The notes: generated from the letters alone by a model not told the origin. Shown: positions 27,358 to 37,497, numbered from the stretch's first letter. The stretch is DNA of 64,000 bases from Palsa-504 sp963753225 (GCA_963753225.1 CAVWBQ010000044.1:124001-188000); one strand, 5' to 3'. Numbers and translations are program-made.

Positions 27358-28650
27358 ATGACACCCGTATCCCTGATCGTCGTCGGGGCAGGCCAGCGCG
27401 GCACCGGGTACGCCCGGTGGGTCCGGCGCCACCCGGACCGCGCCACCGTCGTCGCGGTCGCCGAACCCAGCCAGCCACGCCGCGCCCGCCTCGCCTCCGA
27501 GCACGGCATCGCACCCGGGAACACGGCCGCCGACTGGCGAGAGCTGGCCAGCCGCGGCAGGCTCGCCGACGCGGTCCTGATCTGCACGCAGGACCGGATG
27601 CACGCCGAGCCGGCCGAGGCGTTCGCCGCGCTCGGCTACCACATCCTGCTGGAAAAGCCGATGGCGCCGGACGAGGCGGGGTGCCGGCGGATCGTGGCCG
27701 CGGTGGAGAAGGCCGGGGTCATGCTCGCCGTCGGCCACGTGATGCGCTACACGCCGTACACGCGCACGGTCAAGCAGATCGCCGGCTCCGGCCAGCTCGG
27801 TGACATCATGAGCGTCCAGCACCTGGAGCCGGTCGGCTTCTGGCACCAGGCCCACTCCTATGTCCGCGGCAACTGGCGGCGCAGCGACCTGGCGACCTCC
27901 ATGCTGATGGCCAAGTCCTGCCACGACCTGGACTGGCTGCAGTACGTCCTGGGCCGGGCGCCGCTGCGGGTCTCGAGCTTCGGCAGCCTGACCCACTTCA
28001 CCGCCGCGAACCGCCCGCCGGGCGCCGCGGACCGGTGCGTCGCCTGCCCGGTCGAAGTGAGCTGCCCCTACTCGGCGCCGCGGCTCTACCGCGGACTGCT
28101 CGACCGGGGCGCGCGCGGCTGGCCGCTGAGCGTCGTCATCGACGACTTCTCTCCCGAGGCCCTGGACGAGGCGCTGCGGGCCGGCCCGTACGGCCGGTGC
28201 GTCTACGCCTGCGACAACAACGCCGTCGACCATCAGGTCGTCGCGCTGGAGTTTCCCGGCGCGACCACGGCCACCTTCACGATGACCGCGTTCAGCCGGC
28301 CCGGCCACCGCCGTACCCAGCTGTTCGGCACCCGCGCCGAGCTGAACGGCGACGGCGAGACCATCCGCGTCTACGACTTCCTCACCGGCGCCGAGCGGAC
28401 GGTCACCCCCGAGCCAGAGGGCGGGATGAACGCCGCCGAGGGCCACGGCGGCGGCGACGCGGGACTCATGGACGCGTTCACCGCCGCGGTCGCCACCGGG
28501 AACCGCGAGCTGATCTCCTCAGGCCCGCGCGAGTCGCTGGCCAGCCATCTCGCCGTCTTCGCCGCCGAACGAGCCCGGCTGAACGGCACCGTCGAAACGA
28601 TCCCGCCGCACCGGAACCCGCCGTTACATGGCGCCGAACGGGCGACGTGA
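27358..28650 (+). CDS. Gfo/Idh/MocA-family oxidoreductase
   Basis: About 430 residues. The Rossmann motif VVGAGQRGTGYARW starts at residue 6, and the family motif EKPMAPDEAGC (EKP) is near residue 100. The second half is the beta-sheet substrate domain with the DLDWLQYVLG segment. Inserted near residues 225-240 is CVACPVEVSCPYSAPRLYR, a cluster of four cysteines that occurs in a subgroup of these dehydrogenases and might bind a metal. The ATG at 27358 is preferred to one 18 codons upstream. The likely substrate is a sugar or cyclitol; nothing adjacent gives the pathway. Confidence 0.88.
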   Translation: MTPVSLIVVGAGQRGTGYARWVRRHPDRATVVAVAEPSQPRRARLASEHGIAPGNTAADWRELASRGRLADAVLICTQDRMHAEPAEAFAALGYHILLEKPMAPDEAGCRRIVAAVEKAGVMLAVGHVMRYTPYTRTVKQIAGSGQLGDIMSVQHLEPVGFWHQAHSYVRGNWRRSDLATSMLMAKSCHDLDWLQYVLGRAPLRVSSFGSLTHFTAANRPPGAADRCVACPVEVSCPYSAPRLYRGLLDRGARGWPLSVVIDDFSPEALDEALRAGPYGRCVYACDNNAVDHQVVALEFPGATTATFTMTAFSRPGHRRTQLFGTRAELNGDGETIRVYDFLTGAERTVTPEPEGGMNAAEGHGGGDAGLMDAFTAAVATGNRELISSGPRESLASHLAVFAAERARLNGTVETIPPHRNPPLHGAERAT

Positions 28651-28787
28651 CGGCCCGGCCGCCGCGCTCATCGCCAGTCCGGCCGCCCCGAGGATCCCGT
28701 TGAAGAGCATGGCCCCCGCAAGCGGAGCGGACAGAGTAGGGTTTCCGGGTCTTAGGTCATTGTCATGACGAGGCTGATTGGGGTGTC

Positions 28788-29594
28788 ATGCCCGCCGAGG
28801 AGACGTCGCGCTCAGAACTCCATCGGCACATGCGGGAAGGCATCCGTGCCTGGGTGCGAGAGACGGTGGCCGATGCGGGGAATCGGGTTGCCAGATTTGA
28901 ATCCACGGGGATAGCGGCTTTCCTTTGCGCAAGTGCCTTTGGCGGAGTGCTCGCATCGGCCACCGGAATGGGTGGCATCCCGGGAGCGGCGGTGGCGGGT
29001 GGTTTTACTGCTGTCGGTACTGGCTACCTCGCTACGGTGCTTACGAATAAGGCGGAACAGCTCAGGAACAGGGCTGCCACCGCAGCGGAAATCCGTGATG
29101 AGCTCGGCGCTGATCTGGAGAACGCGCTGGCCGCTGGTGACGCTGACGCGCTGGCGCTACGGGCAGATATCGCTCGGGTGCTGAGGGAAATCGGCGCGAC
29201 AGAAACGTGCCTTCGTGCCGTGGTGGACTCGGGGAGTGCGGAGGCAATCGCCGTATTCTGCTCGGCATTCGAGGATCTCGGCGCCAGGTTCACCGAATTC
29301 GGCTGGCTGCTTGGCGAAGTACAGCAGAGCTCAATGCTGATCCTGCACGAGCTGAACGGCCAGGGTGTCACCCAGCGCATGGTCCTGGACCGCCTGGGGT
29401 CGATGGAGGATCTGCTCCGCGAACTGGCCGCGGCCAGGTGCGGCTCCGGTTCCGCCTGCTGCCGCGCGCGCAGTCCGGTCACCCTATCGAGGGCTGCAGG
29501 CGTTCCGCATGCAGGATTCCGCCGTGTTCTTCGGCCGGGAGCGGTTGACGGCGCAACTTGCCGGTCTCCTGGTCCGACGGCTTCAGGGAACTAG
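28788..29594 (+). CDS. N-terminal part of a STAND receptor: helical and membrane segments
   Basis: The first about 215 residues make sense as protein and the last 50 look like frameshifted coding sequence. An amphipathic N-terminal helix (SELHRHMREGIRAWVRETV) is followed by a Gly/Ala-rich hydrophobic stretch at residues 42-82 (GIAAFLCASAFGGVLASATG onwards), which could form two membrane helices, then a long helical region. DNA here is visibly less GC-rich than its surroundings, hinting at recent acquisition. The next frame picks up the nSTAND1 NTPase near 29440, so this is probably the effector end of one larger protein, split by a single extra base near 29435. Read alone it would be a small membrane protein. 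Confidence 0.6.
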   Translation: MPAEETSRSELHRHMREGIRAWVRETVADAGNRVARFESTGIAAFLCASAFGGVLASATGMGGIPGAAVAGGFTAVGTGYLATVLTNKAEQLRNRAATAAEIRDELGADLENALAAGDADALALRADIARVLREIGATETCLRAVVDSGSAEAIAVFCSAFEDLGARFTEFGWLLGEVQQSSMLILHELNGQGVTQRMVLDRLGSMEDLLRELAAARCGSGSACCRARSPVTLSRAAGVPHAGFRRVLRPGAVDGATCRSPGPTASGN

Positions 29595-32500
29595 CCTGGT
29601 CGTGGTGGCCGGGGCGTCGGGCGCGGGGAAGTCCTCGCTGCTATGCGCCGGCCTGCTGCCAGCGGTGGCGCGCGGCGCGCTGGCGATCCCCGGGTCGGCT
29701 GGCTGGCCGCGGCTGGCGATGACGGCCACGGGAGATCCGTTAGACGAGCTTGCCGCTCAGATCGCGACCGTCAGCGGCGCGGACGCAGGTCAGCTGCGCG
29801 CCACGCTCGCGACTGCCCCGGAGCGTTTCGACCTGAGCGCGCGACAGGCCGTGCTGGCGGGCGCACCGGGCCAGCCGGGCCAGTCAGGTCGGCTGGTGCT
29901 GGTGGTGGATCAGTTCGAAGAGATCTTCCGGTCATCGTGCGGGGAGGATGACCGGCAGGCTTTCATAACCGCCCTGCACGCCGCGGCCGCCCGGCCGTGG
30001 CCCGCGTCGGGCTCGCCACCAGCGGTGGTAATCCTTGGCGTGCGCGGCGATTTCCTCGTTCGCTGCGCCGACTACCCGCTCCTGCGGTCCGCCGTCAGCG
30101 AGCCGTTCCTCGTCACCGCGATGACCGAGCCTGAACTGCGCCGGGCGATCACCGAGCCGGCCCGGGCCGTGGGGGCGTCGGTCGACGGCGACCTGACCGA
30201 TGCCTTGCTGCGCGAACTGCATGGTCAGGCTCGGGGCGGCATGGCCGCGTTGCCGCTGTTGTCACACGCCCTGGCTGAAACGTGGGACAAGCGGGATGGC
30301 GCCCGGCTTACCGTCGCCGCGTACGGGCGGACCGGCGGCATCGAGCACGCGGTGGCCACGAGCGCCCAGGCGGTGTATGACGCTCTCCGCCCGGCTGAAC
30401 GACCGGTAGCGCGGGCCATCTTCACCCGGCTCGCGAGCGTCAGCGAGGACGGCACCGAGGTTTCCAGCCCGGCCACCCGCGAGGAACTGGCCGCCGGCCA
30501 CTCCGGGTCCGGGGCCGTGACCGCGATCGTGGAGGGGTTCGCGCAGCGACGACTGCTCACCGTCGACGGCGACATCGTGCAGCTGGCGCACGAGGCATTG
30601 CTGCGCACCTGGCCCCTGCTCCGCCAGTGGCTCGCGGACGACCAGGCGAAGCTCCAGGTGGCAGCGCGGCTACGCCACGCCAGCCGGGACTGGGACGAGC
30701 ACGGACGAGACAATGCCTATCTCTACAGCGGAAGACGGCTGGAAGCGGCCCGGGAGGCGACCGGGGAGCTGGGAGCCGGGAAGCTCGAACACGCGTTCCT
30801 GGCGATGAGCGAGCGGTCAGGTCGCCGCCGCCAGTCGCTCCGCCGGGCGATCGCCGCGAGCCTGGCCGTCCTGCTGATCACCGCGATCTGGTTCGCGGCT
30901 CAGGCCGACATCCAGGCCAGCAGCGTGAGGAGTCAGCGCGATCTCGCTATATCCAGGGAACTGACGGCCGAGAGCGCGAAGTTTGCCGGCACGAACCCCG
31001 TTCTGTCGCGCTTGCTGAGCCTGGCCGCCTGGCGGGTAGACCGCACCCCGGAGGCCCGCCTCGGCATGCTGAAGGCGGCCGCTCAGCCTGGCGTCGCGGC
31101 GCTGCAGGGAAACCCGGTACCAGCCGACTCGGTGGCCTTCAGCCCGGACCGCCGCATGCTCGCGGTCGGCTACGACAACGGCGTGATACTGCTCTGGGAT
31201 CTTGCTCACGATCGCCGGGCCGGCAGGCCGCTGCATGCCGTCGAGCAGCAGGTCACCGGACTGGCTTTCAGCCAGGACGACCGTACGCTGACCAGTTGCA
31301 GCAACGACATAGTGCAGCGGTGGGACATCAAGACCGGCCGCGAGATCGAACAGTCTCCCGACTATCTCCACGGGAAATTCGGCACGGCGGCGCTCGGCCC
31401 GGCAGGCGATGTCGTCGCGATTGCCTATGACAGCGGCCAGGTGCGTTTCATAGACACGTCCACCGGACGTCGGGCCCGCCCGCCTATGACCATTCCGGGC
31501 GGGGACAATCAGCTGGCATTCGCACCAGGCGGGAATGTCCTGGCCGTCATGTCCGACGTGTCTAGTCAGGTGACATTCTGGGATATCGCCACCCGCCACA
31601 GGATCGGCCCGCGTCTCGCCCAGGTCGGAGCGCCCGGAGTGGGCCAGACCATGGCGTTCAGCCCCGACGGGAGGCTGCTCGCCGCCGCTGCCCTGAATGG
31701 CCAGGTGCAACTCTGGGATCTGACCACCGGACGCCTGCTCAGTCAGGCCTTCGACTCTGGCCTGACCGTGCCTGTCTCATCGGTCGCGTTCAGCCCCGAC
31801 GGACTCACGCTGGCCACTGGCGGCAACGACGGCTACGCACGACTGTGGAACGTCGCCGCCGACGGCCCTCTCCTGACCAGGACACCGTATGAGGTCGATG
31901 CCCTCGCCTTCGGTTCAGACGGCAGGGAACTGGCGTTCGGCACTGCCGTCGGCCGTGTCTTCCAGTGGAACCTGGCCAAGCGACACCAGGACGGCCCGCC
32001 GGTAACCATCCACGCAGGCCCGGTAACGGCCGTCGCGTTCGGACCCGGGGGGAAGACCCTGATCACCGACGCTGGCAGTGGCACCACGCATGTTCGGATA
32101 TGGAGCCTGCCCAGCCGCCGCCAGAAGGGCCCGCCCGTGATCGACAACATCTACATCAGCAGGGCGCAGTTCAGCGGAGACGGGCAGACCTTTGCCGACT
32201 ACGCCATCAACGGGCAGGTGTCGCTGGCGAACATGGCCACCGGCCTGGCTGGCCGGACCATCATGACCAGCTTCGCCCCCGTCTCCGCCATGTCGTTCAG
32301 CGCGGACGGCCACTTGCTCGCGATGGAGGGAGATATCAACGGCGTCGAGCTTGTACGGCTCTGGGACCTGGCCACCCGTCGCCTGGTAGGCCCGGTCATC
32401 ACGACCGGCGAAGGCTCAAGTTACACCGGGCCAGGCCTCGCCGTGGCGCTCAGTCCGGATGGTCGTATTCTGGCGACCGCGGACTTTGACGGCGGTGTGC

Positions 32501-32760
32501 AGTTGTGGGACGTCTCCAGCGGGCAGCGGATTGGCGTGCAGGCCAGCACCGCCCGCGTCACGGCGCTCGCGTTCAGCCCGGACGGGCGCGCCTTGGCGGT
32601 TGGCGGTACCGACGGCGGCGTCCGGCTGCTGGACACCACCTACCTCACCGATGTGACGTCGAGCCTATGCGCGAACGCGCCCACTTCGCTGTCTGCTGAA
32701 CAGTGGGCTCTTTATGCCTCTGGCGTTCCCTACCAGAGGATTTGCCCGGCCCGGAGCTGA
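29365..32760 (+). CDS. nSTAND1 NTPase with transmembrane helix and WD40 repeats
   Basis: The credible protein begins with SPYRGLQAF and FFGRERL near residues 40-60, the entry of nSTAND1 NTPases. Walker A is GASGAGKSS and Walker B LVLVVDQFEEIF. A winged-helix-like part with LAHEALLRTWPLLRQWL follows, then a transmembrane helix (RAIAASLAVLLITAIWFAA), then about nine to ten WD40 repeats with FSPDGR and W-D/N pairs up to the end. Bacterial STAND ATPases with WD40 sensors act in signalling, regulated death and phage defence. The first 30 residues in this frame are out-of-frame noise; the real N-terminus is the preceding frame, joined by a +1 correction. Confidence 0.8.
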   Translation: MSPSAWSWTAWGRWRICSANWPRPGAAPVPPAAARAVRSPYRGLQAFRMQDSAVFFGRERLTAQLAGLLVRRLQGTSLVVVAGASGAGKSSLLCAGLLPAVARGALAIPGSAGWPRLAMTATGDPLDELAAQIATVSGADAGQLRATLATAPERFDLSARQAVLAGAPGQPGQSGRLVLVVDQFEEIFRSSCGEDDRQAFITALHAAAARPWPASGSPPAVVILGVRGDFLVRCADYPLLRSAVSEPFLVTAMTEPELRRAITEPARAVGASVDGDLTDALLRELHGQARGGMAALPLLSHALAETWDKRDGARLTVAAYGRTGGIEHAVATSAQAVYDALRPAERPVARAIFTRLASVSEDGTEVSSPATREELAAGHSGSGAVTAIVEGFAQRRLLTVDGDIVQLAHEALLRTWPLLRQWLADDQAKLQVAARLRHASRDWDEHGRDNAYLYSGRRLEAAREATGELGAGKLEHAFLAMSERSGRRRQSLRRAIAASLAVLLITAIWFAAQADIQASSVRSQRDLAISRELTAESAKFAGTNPVLSRLLSLAAWRVDRTPEARLGMLKAAAQPGVAALQGNPVPADSVAFSPDRRMLAVGYDNGVILLWDLAHDRRAGRPLHAVEQQVTGLAFSQDDRTLTSCSNDIVQRWDIKTGREIEQSPDYLHGKFGTAALGPAGDVVAIAYDSGQVRFIDTSTGRRARPPMTIPGGDNQLAFAPGGNVLAVMSDVSSQVTFWDIATRHRIGPRLAQVGAPGVGQTMAFSPDGRLLAAAALNGQVQLWDLTTGRLLSQAFDSGLTVPVSSVAFSPDGLTLATGGNDGYARLWNVAADGPLLTRTPYEVDALAFGSDGRELAFGTAVGRVFQWNLAKRHQDGPPVTIHAGPVTAVAFGPGGKTLITDAGSGTTHVRIWSLPSRRQKGPPVIDNIYISRAQFSGDGQTFADYAINGQVSLANMATGLAGRTIMTSFAPVSAMSFSADGHLLAMEGDINGVELVRLWDLATRRLVGPVITTGEGSSYTGPGLAVALSPDGRILATADFDGGVQLWDVSSGQRIGVQASTARVTALAFSPDGRALAVGGTDGGVRLLDTTYLTDVTSSLCANAPTSLSAEQWALYASGVPYQRICPARS

Positions 32761-32781
32761 GAGGCCCGGTTCCCTCCCCGG

Positions 32782-35338
32782 TCAGCCGGCGACGACGTGC
32801 ACCTGCCAGGTCTGGCCGCGGCACGGCGTGGACACGAGCACCTCGCGGCCCGCGTTGGTGTCCCGCACCGTGTAGTGCGCCACCGATCCGTTCAGCGTGA
32901 CCTGATGGACCGTCGCGCCCGCGGGCACCGTGGCCCCGACGTGCAGGGTGCACGAAAGGCTGGCGGTGACGGTCGTCGTATAGGAGCTGCCGTGGTGCGT
33001 CGCGGCGACGTCGACCGAGCCCGTTCCGACCCTGATGTTGGTCCCGCTCACCGACGACTGGCCGGCCGGCACGTCCGGCAGCACCTCGAGCAGGCCGTTG
33101 CCGAGCTGCGGGTCCACTCCGAGCTGCTGGTTCACCACCGGCCAGAGCACGCCGTAGGTGCCCCAGGCCTGGTCGAGCGAGGACCGCTCGTTGAACGGCT
33201 GGCTGACGTTGGCGGCGAAGTCGGGCGACGGGCCGATCTCCGGCATCGCGCCGGGCTGCTCGGCCACGCTACCGAGCTGCAGCTGCGCCAGGTCGTCGGT
33301 GTACCGCTGCTGCTGGCCGGGGCCGAGCAGGCCGTAGTTGCCCAGGCCGACGGCCATGACGCCGGTGTTGAGGGTGTAGGCCTGCTGGGTGTGACCGGTG
33401 TAGGTGCCGGGGTCACAGCCGGGTCCGCCCTCGACGTACAGGCCGTAGGTGCCCGAGTAGCAGGACGTCTCGCGCAGCTTGAGCGCGGGCAGTGCCTCGG
33501 ACGGCGGGACCAGCCCCGGCTGGGATACCCCGTCGGGGTACAGCTGGGCTTCCATCGGGGTGACGCCGGTCCACCAGCGCTGCATCAGCTGGGTCTTGCC
33601 CGCGTCGGCGAGCGAGTCGGCGAACTGCGGGATGCCGGGCATCCACCAGGCGGCCGAGAACTTCTTCGCCAGGGCCGCGGCGCGGCTGTCGGCCCACTGC
33701 TTCGTGGCGGTGTCGCCCTTGCTCGCCGCCATGTCGGCCAGGTCGTACAGGCCGCGGATGGTGTACACGGCCACGTCGACCGCGTTCGGGGCCGAGCACG
33801 CTGGACTCGACGTTGCCCGACCCGGACGGCCACGTGTCGCCGGGCTTGATCAGGCCGATCATGTACTGCATGTTCTTCTTGGTGAACGCGTACATCTGGT
33901 CACGGAAGGCGTTGTCGCCGGTCCACCGCCAGATCATGGCCACGTCATCGGGGAACTTGGCGGTCTCGTCGACGTCGCCCGGCTCGTCATTCAGGCCGAA
34001 GTAGACCGAGCCGTCGGTGACGGTCTCGTGCACCACCTTGCCCGAGTCATGGTTGGCGATGATGCTCACCTGGGCCAGCGAGCGCATGCCGTCCTCGGCC
34101 GTGGCGAACTGCCCGGCGGCGAGCAGGGCGAAGACCGTGTACTCCTGGTCGGTGGCGAACATCCACGGGTAGTCGGGGAAGCCGGCGCCCTCGAACCGGA
34201 TGCTCGGCACGGTCGCCAGCGGCGCCGGGTACAGGGTGCCTTCCTCGGTGTCGCGGATCTTCAGGTTGTCCGCCTGCTGGGTCAGGTCGGCCATGTCCTG
34301 CTTGCTCCAGGTGACGGACTGGGCCAGGGCCTGGTCGCCGGGCAGCGACACCTGCGTCTGGTCGTTCAGCCGCTGCCGCGCGGCGACCTTCGCGGCGAGT
34401 TCGGCCGCCGGGTCGGCGCTGGCCGCCTGGAACTGCGCCTGGGCATCGGACATGCCCTGGTCAGATCCGGCCACGGTGAACCAGATCGTCCGGCTGCCGC
34501 CCGCGGGCACGCTGACCGGGTAGGTCAGCTCGCCGCCAGCGCCCTTGCCGTAGGCGGTGTCATCGCACCGGAACTTGTCAGGCTCCGAGCCGACCGGGCA
34601 GATCACCGGCGGGTCCTGCGGGCCGCGGAAGTCGGCGCCGGTCTTTCCCGACGCCGGGGTGAGGCCGGTGGCGCCGACGATCGCGGCATAATCCTGCGCG
34701 GACGCATTGGCGACGGGCGGGGTGCCCGCGTTGGTGAAGACGAGCTGCTTCCCGTTGAACGACGCCTTGTCGGGCAGGTTGAACGTGGTCTGGTCGGGCG
34801 TGGTGGAGCCCCACGGGTAGGCGCTCATCAGCTCGGAGTGGGCGTCGACGTTCAGGTTCACGTTCGCCGCCTGCGACCCGGCGGTCAGCGTCAGCCCGAA
34901 CTCCACCGCGCGGCGCCCGTCCGGCGCGAAGTCCGTCCGGGTCAGCTGGACCCCGCCGGTCGAGGGCAGGGCCATCTGCACGTAGCCGAAGCCGGAGGTG
35001 AACGTGGTCGCCGGGCCGATCCACTGGCCGTTGACGCCGAACCAGATGCCGTCGAGCAGCTTGATCGGCGGCGTCCAGATGCCGCCCATCTCGCCGCGGG
35101 TGTGGAAGCCCATGGCCGGATACCGGCCGTCCTCGGTGCCGAGCTCGTAGGCCCGGTCCCCGGACGCCGCGTACCGCCGCACGTCGAGCTGCGAGCTCAC
35201 CGACAGCGTGGGGCCTGACGCCGCCGCGCTGCCGGATGCGGCTCTGGCCGGGGGAGCCCCGGACGCCGCCGCGGCCGAGGTCGCCGCCGCGATGGATACG
35301 ACAGTGACGATCGTCGCCAGGAACAGGAACCGCCGCAT
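32782..35338 (-). pseudogene. Secreted six-hairpin-glycosidase-like protein, frameshifted
   Basis: Starting at the ATG at 35338 a clear signal peptide (MRRFLFLATIVTVVSIAAAT) leads into a large extracellular protein with Trp/Tyr/Gly-rich segments such as YPAMGFHTRGEMGGIW, FPDYPWMFATDQEYT and DDVAMIWRWTGDN, resembling (alpha/alpha)6 glycoside hydrolases. The frame breaks near 33787: before it the protein reads SSVLGP, after it, in the next frame, NAVDVAVYTIRGLYDLADM, and removing one base from CGCGTTCGGGG restores the join. The 3' part ends in a beta-rich domain at 32782. About 850 residues in all. It is either an inactivated gene or a base-calling error. The exact GH family is not certain. Confidence 0.75.
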
Positions 35339-35688
35339 GGCGCCACTCCCATGTCGGATCTGGCCATCTCGGATCTGGCCATCACGGATCTGGACTCGCC
35401 CCGGCGCCTGCGCGCAGCCGGGTGCCGCGTTACCCACTGCCCAGAAACAGACACCTCAAACCAGCAACTTTCCCCGCAAACCCACAATTCTCCCACAACC
35501 GTTGCTGGCGCTCGTCGTCCCCGGCGCTCTAGTCGGGCCCGCCAGCCACCTCGGGCCGCGACACCACGCTCATTCGCCTCGTTAACCCCAGCCACCCCAA
35601 GGAGGAATTCGGCGAGCCAACCGCAGGCCGTCAGGCCGGGGCGTGAGGGTCGGGCGGTGAGGGGTGGGCAGTGAGCATGTGCCGGGCG
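35339..35688. other. 350-bp intergenic region upstream of the glycosidase-like gene
   Basis: No convincing gene. It contains a 15-bp tandem repeat (TCGGATCTGGCCATC, two full and one partial unit at 35354-35393), only 16 bases before the start codon, and a comparatively C/A-rich stretch with CCCACAATTCTCCCACAACC that may be the promoter. Confidence 0.55.
35354..35393. repeat. 15-bp tandem repeat in 5' region of glycosidase-like gene
   Basis: Two perfect units TCGGATCTGGCCATC and a third, truncated one (ACGGATCTGG). It lies where the untranslated leader would be and might be a regulator site or a simple slippage product. Confidence 0.75.
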
Positions 35689-37485
35689 TTACCGGAACTC
35701 CAGGCCGTCGAAGGTGCCGGACGCGCGCCAGTTGTCGATGTAGGCGAAGTAGGCGCTGGGGCCGTAGGGGTAGCCGTAGCCGAGGAACTGGCCCGGGTCC
35801 TGGCCCTCGTTGTTGTAGTAGCCCGGCGTGCAGTCCGGCCCGCCGATCATGCTGCCCGGCCCGCTCAGCAGCAGCTCCACCCAGGCGTTCTCGGCGTCCC
35901 GGGACGGCTCGACCGTGCCGGACCCGCCCTCTACCGCGTGCCTGACGACCGCGGCGATGGTCAGGGCGGAGTCGACGATGTTATGCGGCACGTTGGAGAT
36001 CAGGTTCGCGCCCTGCGTGGGCTGCACGAACAGCAGGTTCGGGAATCCGTGGACTCCGATGCCGTGCAGCGTGCGCATCCCGCCGGCCCAGTGCTCCGAC
36101 AGCGTGCCGTCGCGGCCCGTCACCTCGAAGCCGGCCCGCCGGGCGTACGGGGTGCCGACCTCGAAGCCGGAACCGTAGATGATGCAGTCGACCTCATACG
36201 CCCGGTCGCCGGCGACCACGCCGGTCTCGGTGATCTGGCCGACGCCCTTGCCGTCCGTGTCGACCAGGTGGGTGTTCGGGTTGTTGAAGGCCTGCAGGTA
36301 CTCGTCGTGGAAACAGGGCCGCTTGCACAGCTGGCGGTACCAGGCCTTGAGCTTGCCCGCGGTGTCCGGGTCTCGCACGATGGCGTCGGCGCGGGCGCGG
36401 ATCTCCTCCATCTTCTCGAAGTCGGACTCCTCGTAGGCGGCGAGCATGGCCGCCGGGTTCAGGTCCTGCGGCGGCAGCGCGGCGATCCTGGCGCGGATCC
36501 GGCACGCGATGTCCGTCCAGCCGTCCTGCACGAGGTCCACGTCCGCGGCCCCGCCGGCCTGATTGGCGGTGAAGTTCTCCAGCCAGCGCTGCTGCCAGCC
36601 CGGCGTGGCGATCTCGGCGAACCAGCCCGGGTCGATCGGGTGATTGTCCCGCGCGTCGACCGAGGACGGCGTGCGCTGGAACACGTACAGCTCCCGGGCG
36701 TCCCTGGCCAGGTACGGCACGCACTGGACCGCGGTCGCCCCGGTGCCGATCAGGCCCACCCGCTTGTCCGCGAGCTTGTCCATCGGAGCGCCGGCGTAGT
36801 CACCGCCGGTGTAGCCGTAGTCCCACCGGCTGGTGTGGAACGAGTGGCCGCGGAACGAGCCGATCCCCGGGATACCGGGCAGCTTCGGCACGCTCAGCGG
36901 GCCGGTGCCGAGCACTACGAACTGGGCGGTCAGCCGGTCACCCCGGCTGGTCTCGATGACCCAGAGCGCCCGGGGCTCGTCCCAGCTCAGCCCGGTCACC
37001 TCGGTATGGAACAGCACGTCGGAGTACAGGCCGTACTGCCTGCCGATGCGCTGGCAGTGGGCCAGGATCTCCGGGCCGTGCACGTACTTCTCCGTCGGCA
37101 TGTGCCCGGTCTCTTCCAGCAGCGGCATGTACACCATCGACGCCGTGTCGCACTGCGCGCCGGGATACCGGTTCCAGTACCAGGTGCCGCCGAAGCCGCC
37201 GCCCTTCTCGATGATCCGGACCTCGACGCCGGCCTCCCGCAGCCGGGCCCCCACGACCAGGCCGGCGAACCCCCCGCCGACGCACACGGCCGTCCGGTGG
37301 TCGGTCCTGGGCGCCCGTTCGGTCCACGGTGTGTGCGGATCGTCCCGGTAGTGCGCGAGCTCGCCGGTGAGCCGCAGGTACTGGTCGTTGCCGTCCGGGC
37401 GGAGCCGCTTGTCCCGTTCCTCGGCGTACTTGCGCCGCAGCGCTTCCTTGTCAAGGGAGGTCACCATATGGTGCCATTCTGTCAC
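35689..37485 (-). CDS. Baeyer-Villiger-type flavin monooxygenase
   Basis: About 598 residues of a type I BVMO, inserting oxygen next to a ketone using FAD and NADPH. The FAD motif CVGGGFAGLVVGARL is near residue 68, FGGTWYWNRYPG near 98, and the BVMO fingerprint FRGHSFHTSRWDY (FxGxxxHxxxW) near 207, followed by the NADPH motif GLIGTGATAVQ. Length and motifs match cyclohexanone/phenylacetone-monooxygenase relatives. The GTG at 37485 and the ATG at 37467 are both possible starts. A TetR gene diverges from it, with a palindrome at 37480-37497. The natural ketone is unknown. Confidence 0.93.
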   Translation of the reverse strand: MTEWHHMVTSLDKEALRRKYAEERDKRLRPDGNDQYLRLTGELAHYRDDPHTPWTERAPRTDHRTAVCVGGGFAGLVVGARLREAGVEVRIIEKGGGFGGTWYWNRYPGAQCDTASMVYMPLLEETGHMPTEKYVHGPEILAHCQRIGRQYGLYSDVLFHTEVTGLSWDEPRALWVIETSRGDRLTAQFVVLGTGPLSVPKLPGIPGIGSFRGHSFHTSRWDYGYTGGDYAGAPMDKLADKRVGLIGTGATAVQCVPYLARDARELYVFQRTPSSVDARDNHPIDPGWFAEIATPGWQQRWLENFTANQAGGAADVDLVQDGWTDIACRIRARIAALPPQDLNPAAMLAAYEESDFEKMEEIRARADAIVRDPDTAGKLKAWYRQLCKRPCFHDEYLQAFNNPNTHLVDTDGKGVGQITETGVVAGDRAYEVDCIIYGSGFEVGTPYARRAGFEVTGRDGTLSEHWAGGMRTLHGIGVHGFPNLLFVQPTQGANLISNVPHNIVDSALTIAAVVRHAVEGGSGTVEPSRDAENAWVELLLSGPGSMIGGPDCTPGYYNNEGQDPGQFLGYGYPYGPSAYFAYIDNWRASGTFDGLEFR

Positions 37486-37497
37486 TCATGTGTGACA
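37480..37497. promoter_or_regulatory. Candidate TetR operator
   Basis: TGTCACTCATGTGTGACA is an 18-bp palindrome with a single mismatched pair, covering the start region of the monooxygenase gene. The divergent TetR has TAGCAT at 37516-37521, 6 bases before its GTG, so it also seems leaderless. The short distance fits coordinated repression. Confidence 0.6.

Noticed and set aside
28620..28787. Short minus-strand hydrophobic frame (LFNGILGAAGLA...)
   Set aside because: About 28-45 residues without a start-codon context or ribosome site; it could be a gene end fragment but nothing supports it.
29365..29510. Programmed ribosomal frameshift in the STAND gene
   Set aside because: There is no slippery heptamer and the required direction (+1) lacks a known stimulatory site; decay or base-calling error is simpler.
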